NCBI GenBank assembly: GCA_002812745.2
Contig: NCSJ02000633.1
Span: 1-12,362, forward strand
DNA length: 12,362 nucleotides
Direction of reading: 5' to 3'
Source of the DNA: Scytalidium lignicola
Lineage: Eukaryota; Ascomycota; Leotiomycetes
Below, in pieces: positions 1 to 7,117 of this stretch. Every line of letters begins with the position of its first letter. The first letter of the stretch is position 1. The notes below the pieces were generated by a model that saw only the letters and a program-made list of their open reading frames with translations, was not told the origin of the DNA and did not search any database. A program made the translations under genes and the position numbers.

Positions 1-340
1 AAAAAATTGCCAAACTATCATACNAAAAGCTTAAAAAGCTCAAATCCGTTATTTTCTCTTAATCGCATGCTAATTGCCTATTTAGGCTTAGCTCCAAGCT
101 ATTACTCAAACTTTGCTGTTACTTTCTCTATGTTTTACCTATTCTACTACTTCTAATTACACTTTATTCGTATTTACTAATTACTTTAAAGTATTTGAAA
201 ACTTCTTGGTTATAGAATCAGCTGGATTTGTGGTTTCTTGTATTTATTTAACCTTTACAATTTTCTATTACTTATAACATCAGCAAAATTGTAATGAGTA
301 CAAATTGAGGTTAGGTGTTAAGAGCTCGTACAACTCTTAA

Positions 341-440
341 AGTTAGCTTGTTGCTCAAATAACTAGTTTAGCTTAGTGAATAACTGGCTCAGAGTTGGCT
401 TATCGTTCAAATAACTAGTTTAACTTAGCTTAAAGTTAGC
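341..440. repeat. Degenerate ~52-bp tandem repeat
   Basis: The block beginning AGTTAGCTTGTTGCTCAAAT at 341 recurs 52 bp later from 393 with scattered transitions, and both copies share CAAATAACTAGTTTA. A third partial start (AGTTAGCTTATT) follows at 434. No coding potential is visible. Confidence 0.6.
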
Positions 441-764
441 TTATTACTCCTTAAGCTGGTTATATACAGTAAATAGCTAATTTTAGTAAATAAAATAAAT
501 CTTCAAATTAAACCTTTTATTTTGAATAGTTATTCTAACAGTATTAAATAGTTATTATAACCTAGTCTAACTTTTGGTTGATAAACTAATTATGTATAAA
601 CATGATCAATCACATGTTAGTTAGTCTTAATTAAGTAGTAAAGAGTTGTAACCTTAAGTTATAACTTTACTCTATTACTTTTATGATAATCAACCATCAA
701 TACAATTAATATATTACTTATAAAGTAATGTATTATATGTTATATTAATAATATACTAATATTT

Positions 765-1185
765 TCTTTGGTATATAGTTAATCGTTTTCTTTAATGTCT
801 TCCTTAGTATGTCCTTTAGCATATAACTGATTACTTTACTTAATACTCTTTTTAATACCTTCTCTAATACCTTCTCTAGTGTATAGCTGATTATCTTACT
901 TAGTATCCTTTTTAATATTCTCTTTAATGTATGGTTGATTGTTATACTTAATGTCCTCTTCAGTATTCTCTTCAACATGTGGTTGATTGCCTTGCTTAGC
1001 TTTCTCTAATACCTTCTTTAGTATCCTCTTTAGTATCCTCTTTAATGTATAGTTGATTATCTTGCTCAACTTCTTTTAATATCTTCTTTAACATATAATT
1101 AATTATCTTGCTTGACTTCTTCTTTAACATTCTCTTTAGTACTCTCTTCAATACCTTCTTTAACATGTAACTAATTGCTTTGATG
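765..1185. repeat. Nested minisatellite (15-bp units within 48-60-bp units)
   Basis: A short unit of about 15 bp, near TTTAGTATCCTC or its variants, is repeated inside a longer unit marked by a TATAGTTGATTATCTTGCTT-like segment. The marker recurs near 781, 829, 889, 937, 985, 1055, 1102 and 1175, with spacings of 48, 60, 48 and 48 in the first part and less regular ones after. Because these are multiples of three, the minus strand is open for 77 codons (978 to 745) and reads as Leu/Ile/Val-Lys rich repeats; that frame meets a stop close to 1010. I read the ORF as a by-product of the repeat, not a gene. Confidence 0.7.
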
Positions 1186-1247
1186 TTGATTATAACTTTT
1201 AATTCTTATTTTTATATATATTCATGATCTTATAAGTTTAATCTAAA

Positions 1248-1360
1248 TACTTAGAGGAATTTACTAGTAAGTATTCNTTTTATTTTTTCGAAATTGATTT
1301 ATATACTTAAAAGAATTCATTAGTCAAGTATTCTTTTACTCTTTTATAATTAGATAAGAT
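1248..1360. repeat. Degenerate ~57-bp tandem duplication
   Basis: TACTTAGAGGAATTTACTAG (from 1248) and TACTTAAAAGAATTCATTAG (from 1304) begin two related copies, each followed by AAGTATTC and a T-rich tail (GTATTC at 1271 and 1328). Differences are mostly transitions. One N lies at 1277 inside the first copy. Confidence 0.5.
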
Positions 1361-1393
1361 TTACTTTATCTATAATAAAAATTATAAAAAAGT

Positions 1394-1660
1394 TGTCAGG
1401 GTTGTCCGTACGTAAAGTGAAGAGAGACTAGGAGGCTGAAACATAATAGGAGACTAGCAGTGTAATAACAGTTGGTTAAGTGTAGATTTGCTTTAAAACT
1501 CGGTATTCTCTTAAAAGTACAAGATTGATCTCTGACTCTTGTCAAAGAGAAGGGGAAAACCCCATTTTTATAAACAGGAGTCAACAGTTAAGGAATGGCT
1601 AAGACTTAGACCCTGATCCTTTTCACCCCTTCACATGATTAGCATACTGAGGCCTTGACA
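1394..1660 (-). mobile_element. Probable solo LTR of a retrotransposon
   Basis: This 267-bp island is clearly less AT-rich than its flanks. Read on the minus strand it begins TGTCAAGG (1660 to 1653) and ends CCCTGACA (1401 to 1394), so it has the TG...CA ends and short imperfect inverted termini of an LTR. A TATA-like TTTATAAA lies in its middle on the same strand (near 1566-1573). No clean target duplication is visible: the flanks are AAAGT and ATTAT. No integrase, reverse transcriptase or second LTR is found nearby, hence solo. The alternative is an unrelated unique island. The 62-codon minus-strand ORF inside has no recognisable domain and is probably not a gene. Confidence 0.5.
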
Positions 1661-1893
1661 ATTATAAGTAATATTGAATATTCTTTTAACCTTAGCATTA
1701 ACAACTATTTAAAACTTATTATAAATATTTAACATTATTATATTATATTACAAATATACATACTTAAAATAATAAGGATATCTTTAGCCATTTTTACAAC
1801 AAAAGGATAAAAAGAACTTAATTATTTTTATATATCTTGTTATAATATCTTAATTACCACTTTAAGCATTACGTCTTACTTATTACATATAAC

Positions 1894-2179
1894 TAGACTG
1901 GCCGATCGGTCCAGACCGGACCAGACCGTGGGTTTTGTGGGGACCGTTTCGAGACCGTGGTCTGTACGGTCTGAAGCCAAAATTTTGAGACCAGACCGTA
2001 CGGTCTACGGTCTCAAATTTTTGACTTCAGACTATAGTCCTCACGGTCTGGACCGTACGGTCTACGGTCTGAAAACGGTCCCCACAATTTAAATTGCTCA
2101 GACCACGGTCTGAAACGGTCCGTAAAAACCTCACGGTCTGGTCCAGACCACGGTCCAATGCAACGGTCCGGCCAGTCTA
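1894..2179. mobile_element. Foldback (MITE-like) element of GGTCTG/ACGGTC modules
   Basis: The ends are matching inverted repeats: TAGACTGGCCG at 1894-1904 and its complement CGGCCAGTCTA at 2169-2179. The arms continue as relatives; for example 1941-1964 pairs with 2099-2121 apart from one extra base. A second set, TGTGGGGACCGTTT at 1936-1949 and AAACGGTCCCCACA at 2073-2086, pairs exactly. A nested palindrome is centred near 2000, with AAATTTTGAGACC and GGTCTCAAATTTTT around ACCGTACGGT. TA stands at both outer edges, as with Tc1/mariner/pogo-type insertion, but because TA is its own complement it can equally be part of the repeat. No transposase is encoded. The element is much richer in GC than its surroundings and starts about 50 bp before a pogo-type relic. 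Confidence 0.8.
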
Positions 2180-2228
2180 TTAGGGAAATGGCCAAAACGT
2201 AAAAAATATTGTTAAATCGATCTGTTCA

Positions 2229-2990
2229 GAAGCATTTACAAGCTCAAAGTCCTTCAGCCTAACTATAAGTGCTGTTGATATTATACAAAATCTTGACAAG
2301 ACACTCTAGTTTCAAAAAGCCCAAAATAAAAGCAGAAAAGACTCTTTAAGCCCTGGTGATAAACCTCAACCTTGCTCATTGCCTATTTTGACGCAGAATC
2401 CGCCAAAGACTCCTCAAATTAAATTGGCAGCCATATCAAAAACGAAAACCACAGTCTCAATCCTTGAGATAGCTGATGTAGCCCCAGGAGATCAGAATCC
2501 CGAAGATACAACAGGTTCAAGTTCATCATCACAACACAACTCCAGAGTACCTAACAAGGTATAGCAACAACTTCAAAAGAGCATTGCCAAGGAGAAAGCT
2601 TTAGTAAAAGCCAAACAGGCCTTCATTGCAGACTAACAGCGCAAATACCAAGCTCAAAAGAAAGCCGAAAAAGCCATACTCAAAGAAATTCGAAAATTGA
2701 CAAAAGAAAGGCAAATTACAGACAAAAAGCAACTCTAAAAGATTGGAGGTAAGTTGCAAAAAGAAAGACATCAAGTTAAAACTGCTTTACAAGCGAAAAG
2801 AGAAGCAGAGAAAAAATTAAGGATTGCTAAAGAAGAGGCGGAGAAGAAGAAACAGTAGGAAAAAGCAATCCAGAAGAAGATTAAAGATATGAAGATTTGC
2901 CCTGCAGGATTTAAATGGTTTAAGGACAAGAGCATTTATCATTGTAAAGGAGGTTCGCATTTCTTGACCAACACAGAGCTTAGGATTTGA
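2229..2990 (+). pseudogene. Relic of a pogo-type (Tc1/mariner superfamily) transposase, C-terminal part
   Basis: One frame (starting at positions divisible by three) can be followed from about 2229 to the stop at 2988 through five internal stops: 2307, 2562, 2634, 2736 and 2856. It ends CPAGFKWFKDKSIYHCKGG (2898-2954) followed by SHF; to my knowledge fungal pogo/Fot1-like transposases end in a similar C-x-G-W...Y-x-C-x-GGSHF pattern. Before it lies a long Lys/Glu/Gln/Ala-rich stretch (about 2565-2885) that would form coiled coil, and before that a Pro/Thr-rich linker with NPPKTP. Several stops sit where Gln is likely, fitting CAA/CAG to TAA/TAG. The catalytic DDE core and the HTH region are not recognisable upstream, where the foldback element lies instead. 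Family identity is from memory of the motif, not from a search. Confidence 0.65.
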
Positions 2991-3540
2991 CTTTTGAATG
3001 GCGTCGCGACACTCAGGCATGTCAATAGTGTAGTTCATGTAGTACATGTAATGCGCACTAGTAGTACGATTGTATTACAAGTGTAGTTTCGAGAATCTTA
3101 TACTATCAATGTAAGCCTCAAATTAATAGTATAGTTAATCTGTGTCATCCTTGTAAAAAATGAAACTATTCTTAGATGTCTGAAAAGTTCTTATTTTAAT
3201 ACTATGATAAATTTAACTAATTTAAGCTTGATTTATTTTGAAATAATGTTAGAAAATACATAGTCAATTAACAAGGCCTTTAAAGCTTTTACAAGCATAT
3301 TAACAAGTACTTTATTAAAGTAATAAACGAGAACTTCATAGGTTTGGCAGTATATATAAGGTAGTCTTGAAATAATTCTATTAATCAACAACTAGATTTA
3401 TTAGTAATATACTTATTGTTTATTTAATTATAAATACTCTAAAAGTACTTATTTGATTATACTTCATCTTGAAAAGATATATCATNAAAAAAGATTCAAA
3501 GTATTAACAATATAATATTGTTAGTAAACAGATTAAAGTT
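2991..3540. other. AT-rich stretch without a gene
   Basis: No frame gives recognisable protein. The one structure seen is an 11-bp inverted repeat, TATACTATCAA at 3099-3109 and TTAATAGTATA at 3123-3133, with one mismatch. A related TATACTAT string appears in the 30-bp duplication near 4759, so both may come from one repeat family. There is an N at 3486 in an A run. Confidence 0.5.
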
Positions 3541-4627
3541 GTTTTTACTTAAGTTGTAATCAACTTATATAAACAAAAACAAGTAATATTAAGTAATATA
3601 TATTTATAAGTTTTTGAAGTTAACATATTTGAAGAACTTCTTATTGAGTAGATTGTTGAATTCTGAGAATATAGCTAAAACAAGAAATTAGAGTAAAACA
3701 ATTTAACATAGTAGAATTCATAATCTTATATAATTGGTTATGTTTTTTAGCTTAGTGTTTAACTTGTAATTCGGATATTTTGTTAAAAGTATAAAGATGA
3801 ACTTGACAATAATATTTTAACTATTAATGAATAGGATTATCTTAAAGTTATATATAAGATACTTAAAATCTTAGAATAAATTACATTTAATGTAAAAAGC
3901 TTGTTTGGCTTGTTTAACAAGGTTGTGATTATTATAAACTTCTTACTCAAGCTTTTTGAAGATATTCGGCAGTCAAAGATAGATTAATATTTAGAAACTA
4001 TCAAAATGATATGTAATAACATATAGAATAAGCTTAACAAGTATTATGTTTTGAGTNAAAAAAAGCAAGGCTTATATTATTATAATTATACTTGATCTAT
4101 GAGTAAAGTAAGTGTATTTTACGAAGTAGTAGTTAGATTAGATTGACAAAGTTAAGAAAGATATAATAGTGTTCTGGAAATTGAATTACCTTAATTCAAA
4201 TAAGGTTATTGAAGCTTAACTTGAGCCTTAAAGGATTTGTAAAGACAATCAATCAAAGATTTCAAAGTTCTGGTAATAGAATAACCTAGAGGATGAGGAG
4301 TATGATGAGTATGAATTATATTGTATGATGTTATATTTAAGTCAAAACACTAAGCAATGGCTGATTGATTAGTAGAAAGAAGAGTTATAATAAGAGGTGT
4401 ATTCTAATCTAAGTTGTTAGGCTATTAACGTCTTGTTAATACTAGTGATGAGTGATAAGCTTAAGAGGTTATTTTCAAGGGTTGTTAACATGATTAATGA
4501 AGTTCGTATATAGTTAGTACTTGATATAATACAGGTACTTGAGTGTATTAAGTCTTGGACACTTTAAAATATCTTGAATTAGAGTGAGAGATATACTGTT
4601 AAAGAGTTGAAGTTAGAGTTTATGTAA
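3541..4627 (+). pseudogene. RIP-degraded hAT-family transposase relic
   Basis: The reading frame from 3706 gives T-stop-stop-N-S-stop, the ruin of the TRWNSW-like motif of hAT transposases. It continues in frame through LDNNILTINE, SLFGLFNKVV and LETIKM to LNKYY (about 4033-4047), the positions where hAT proteins carry their helical core. After the A run and N at 4057 the frame changes and reads W/stop-IDKVKKD (near 4140-4162). Further on, frame 4448 gives SDKLKRLFSRVV and then LECIKSW (near 4541-4560), which matches the hAT C-terminal dimerisation region (S-D-x-x-x-R-x-F-S ... LE-x-LKSW). The final stop is at 4625. More than ten stops occur, largely at Gln, Arg or Trp sites as expected from C-to-T change. 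The N-terminal zinc finger and the 5' end are not recognisable; no terminal repeats were identified. Confidence 0.75.
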
Positions 4628-4742
4628 TTGTAATAGAATTTACCTTATATTAAGGCTTAAAACCTTATTTCAGTCTTATTTTGAGCTTTAATATTATGTA
4701 TTATTAGCATTATTAGTGTTAATGGTTTAAAACTGATAATGC

Positions 4743-4800
4743 AGTTTGAGTTTCACATTATACTATCAGTATAGTTTGAGTTTTATATTATACTATTAAC
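4743..4800. repeat. 30-bp tandem duplication
   Basis: AGTTTGAGTTTCACATTATA at 4743 recurs at 4773 as AGTTTGAGTTTTATATTATA, exactly 30 bp on, each copy followed by CTATCA or CTATTA. All differences seen are C/T, consistent with RIP-like decay of one copy. Confidence 0.65.
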
Positions 4801-4830
4801 ATGCTTAGAGCAACTTTATTACGACAGCAT

Positions 4831-4956
4831 TTACTATTATTATTATTGTTATTACTACTAGTATTACTACTATTATTACTATTACTTTATTATTATTATT
4901 ATTACTCTATTATTATTACTACTACTATTATTATTATTATTACTATTACTATTATA
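4831..4956. repeat. ATT/ACT trinucleotide microsatellite
   Basis: About 125 bp consist almost only of TTA, TTG, TAC and ACT type trinucleotides (TATTATTATTACTACTA and similar). In frame from 4801 it reads as runs of Leu, then Tyr, then Ile/Thr, which is an artefact of the repeat. It sits at the boundary between the AT-rich compartment and normal-composition DNA. Confidence 0.85.
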
Positions 4957-5045
4957 ACAACAATGAATTTCTTGCGGATTGAGTTTACCTCTACTTTTCT
5001 TGGCTTAATGGATGTCAGACGTATAGCTTGCTTCTAGAAATTGAG

Positions 5046-5390
5046 ATGTCGTTATTAGGTCGTAGGCTCATGAAATTAACAACTAGTGTCATATCAACGC
5101 AAGGACATTGCCTCCGCAAAGCTCTCCAACAGAAATTTAAAGTGGCAATATGTATTGAAGATGTTACAGTAAAAGGGTGTATTGAGAAATACAGAAAGGA
5201 TGACAACTACCCTATTAAATTTGGATCCGCAAAGATCGGCGAGCTTTTCGCGACTAATAGCGCAGCAAACGAGAGAGAGATATTCCTTGCTAAATATCTG
5301 CCTGACGGACTAGACCTAGCCTTTCCTAAATTTTCCTTTAAACTGTTGGTAGAAACCACTTTCACACGTAACCCGAAAGATGTATACTGA
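5046..5390 (+). CDS. Unrecognised 114-residue ORF, possibly a gene fragment
   Basis: Counting from the first ATG, the ORF has 114 codons and ends with TGA at 5388. The frame is open upstream to 4983, so 5046 is only the first ATG. Residues about 20-75 are mixed and globular in character (KALQQKFKVAICIEDVTVKG, then FGSAKIGELFATNSAANERE), with no signal peptide and no membrane helix; the last 40 residues are hydrophobic and aromatic (DLAFPKFSFKLLVE). I recognise no domain. Base composition is normal, unlike the block just before it. A decayed pogo-type relic starts immediately after it, so it may be a fragment of an older gene or element cut by repeats, or a chance ORF. Confidence 0.3.
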   Translation: MSLLGRRLMKLTTSVISTQGHCLRKALQQKFKVAICIEDVTVKGCIEKYRKDDNYPIKFGSAKIGELFATNSAANEREIFLAKYLPDGLDLAFPKFSFKLLVETTFTRNPKDVY

Positions 5391-5395
5391 ATTTA

Positions 5396-5992
5396 GTCCG
5401 GAAGAAGAAGGTTACAGAGCCAATAATGATAGGACTTAACATGTTAGGATCCGACATGGCGAGGAGCCGGGTTATTTCCATTCAACCCACAAAGAGCGCT
5501 TCTTACGATAGCCTGAGGGACAATTCGAGAAGTAGAAAGGCCTGAAATACCAACCAAGTTTGATATTTTCGACCCAAGTCTTTGTAAATAGTTCGCCTCC
5601 AGATGCAACAACTCTACAGACAGCAAATGAGCTTCTTTACTCAACAATTGATCAATATATCCGAAAATTGACAGCTGGGACCGAGCAGCTTTGAGCGCGA
5701 AGTATCGTCCATCAACACATGCAACAACCTACGATCAATCATAAAGAAGCGTACGATCCGTGCAAAGGAAAAGAGGATAGTTTTGAAGGGCCACTCTCAT
5801 ATTTCTACACAAGAATTATGTGATGCGGCGGTGGAGGCTGAAAAAGCCACAAGATATCGGGCAAGGAAAAAGGCCAAAACGAAGGGCAAGACTATTTTGT
5901 ATGACGCTGAAAGTGAGGAGGATGTTGAAGAGGAAACTTTGGATCAATCTGAGAGCGATATTGAGGACTGTATTATAGTTGATGTGAAGTAA
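5396..5992 (+). pseudogene. Frameshifted relic of a second pogo-type transposase (C-terminal region)
   Basis: Three frames must be joined. The first (5457) reads WRGAGLFPFNPQRALL, which matches the W-R-G-A-G-L-F-P-F-N-P-x-x-V-L block that in fungal pogo/Tc5-like transposases follows the DDE catalytic domain; this frame stops at 5514. A second frame from 5593 reads SPPDATTLQTANELLYSTID. The third, from 5783, is open for 69 codons to the stop at 5990: after HISTQELCDAAVEAEKATRY it becomes a basic run (RARKKAKTKGK) and then an acidic tail (about 5905-5989). So at least two frameshifts and one nonsense codon are present. Base composition is normal, so unlike the relic at 2229-2990 this copy decayed mainly by indels. 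The catalytic domain is missing. Confidence 0.65.
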
Positions 5993-6800
5993 TTCAAGTT
6001 TTGGTAGTTGCGTTACGCCACGACCTACGTTATGGATAACGCACCTAATAATGATGTGATGCTAAGACACATCTCAATTAGCACGCTCCTATATCTTTGA
6101 ACAATACGATTCAAAACAGGGCTATGAATGAAATTGGCTGTATTTTCTCTTGAGGAGTATCTCTAGAGGGTCGCTGGTAAATAGCCAGCGTAATGGGTGC
6201 ACAGATCGTAGTCGGGTATCAAGGTGAAACTTAGTATATTGACTAGAGTAATGCAGAAACAACTAAAGTAAGAAGTAAGAGCTTTTACACTCGATACTGC
6301 GCACTCAACTGAGTCACTGAATGGGTTCCTACTGAGTTACTTTATAAACAGCAGTGGGCAGCCTAGTAGGCACCCATATCCCATATGCAGTATGTACCTG
6401 AGGCCCATCAGTCAATATTTTCTATAAGAGGAAAGGTGGTTACGATTTAGCTAAGTCTGGCTGCGATTTAGCTGGGCCCTTTATTGAGCCATGCACTGGA
6501 TCGTCTGATTCGGGACCATTTACGGAAGCTGAGCGAGACCGGTAACAGGGCCCTAAGACGTAAAGCCGGAATATCATCTTCTCTTGCACATTTGAATAGA
6601 GATACGTGTTTTTCAACTGGTCTTCTAGGAATACGGCCACTCAGTAGGCAATATCGCATCTTTTCCAAAACCCGTCTCGACAGAAAAGGGTGTTGCCTTA
6701 CCCGCCTCCTCTCCGTGCCGCAGAAGATTAGACAAGGCCGCTAGATTGGCTTTACCGCATTCGCAAATGATACGGAGGAAGGCTGCAAAAGTTTTGTCTC
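5993..6800. other. Non-coding stretch with short inverted repeats
   Basis: ORFs of 60-86 codons on both strands overlap each other and show no family features. Structures seen: a 7-bp inverted repeat TGCGTTA (6009-6015) and TAACGCA (6037-6043), just behind the pogo relic and possibly its terminal region; a hairpin CGCTGG-TAAATAG-CCAGCG (6172-6190); and CGATTTAGCT repeated 21 bp apart (6443 and 6464). On the minus strand TTTATAAAG (near 6340-6348) lies upstream of a pyrimidine-rich run, but I could not delimit an LTR there. Confidence 0.45.
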
Positions 6801-6806
6801 GGGTGG

Positions 6807-6972
6807 CGCTAAAAACGCCACAATTTCCAAGCAGTCATAGGGTGTTACAGTGGTTATAGTGTCAAGCACGCTATAATTATAGCATATTATAGGGCACAGG
6901 TAGCCTAAAAATCATCTGGTTATAGGGCACTTACAGCATATGGCCATTTACAGAAAGGTGGTGTTTTTAGCG
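6807..6972. mobile_element. Small inverted-repeat (MITE-like) element
   Basis: CGCTAAAAACGCCAC at 6807-6821 is the complement of GTGGTGTTTTTAGCG at 6958-6972 with one mismatch. TGG stands directly outside both ends (6804-6806 and 6973-6975), a possible 3-bp target duplication. The interior carries repeated TTATAG(G/T)G(C/T)-type strings and a perfect 14-bp palindrome GCTATAATTATAGC at 6870-6883. The left arm together with its flank also folds on itself (GTGGCG-CTAAAAA-CGCCAC, 6803-6821). No protein is encoded. Length (166 bp) and layout suit a MITE; a chance pair of inverted repeats is the alternative. Confidence 0.55.
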
Positions 6973-7031
6973 TGGGACATTACTTTTGCAGGCGACATCC
7001 GTAGATGAGCATGAGAAGTAGCATTTTGGGA

Positions 7032-7050
7032 GCTTCCTCACTGAGGAAGC
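7032..7050. repeat. 19-bp near-perfect palindrome
   Basis: GCTTCCTCA, one C, then TGAGGAAGC form a 9-bp exact inverted repeat with a single-base centre, 68 bp downstream of the O-methyltransferase stop codon. It could be a protein-binding site or a remnant of a repeat; nothing in the sequence decides. Confidence 0.5.
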
Positions 7051-7117
7051 AGATCTCATTTGATATTCCTGCCTGGTGGGTTTGGCCTTAGACGGATTGA
7101 CACCCACGAGGGCAACC

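Larger units (their letters stand above)
1..4960. other. AT-rich, repeat-derived compartment with RIP-like decay
   Basis: Seen: almost five kilobases of very AT-rich DNA with stop codons in every frame and no intact gene; composition becomes ordinary shortly after the microsatellite ending near 4956. The recognisable contents are transposon relics and tandem repeats listed separately. In the relics many stops stand where Gln or Trp is expected, which fits C-to-T change at CpA on either strand. Stretches 1-340, 441-764 and 1661-1893 hold nothing I can assign. Known: RIP in Pezizomycotina produces such AT-rich blocks from duplicated DNA. Inference: this is a RIP-affected transposon graveyard. 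Confidence 0.75.

Noticed and set aside
341..1360. CRISPR-like array from the regular repeats
   Set aside because: Repeats are degenerate, adjacent without unique spacers and in fungal-type nuclear DNA; they are tandem repeats.
2013..2195. 60-codon minus-strand ORF in the foldback element
   Set aside because: It is a translation of the GGTCTG/ACGGTC modules; the palindromic structure explains it fully.
2817..3047. Minus-strand ORF of 76 codons
   Set aside because: Antisense of the Lys/Glu-rich coiled coil and GGSHF end of the pogo-type relic.
4801..5037. 78-codon ORF with Leu and Tyr runs
   Set aside because: Produced by the trinucleotide microsatellite; the homopolymer runs and lack of other content argue against a gene.
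6200..6420. Possible second LTR (TTTATAAAG on the minus strand, and GGTATCAAGGTG on the plus strand resembling a primer-binding site)
   Set aside because: No TG...CA borders, duplication or retroelement coding could be matched, and the two signals point in opposite directions.
6440..6744. Overlapping 66-86-codon ORFs on both strands
   Set aside because: They overlap in conflicting frames with no family motif, homology cue or splice-linked continuation.
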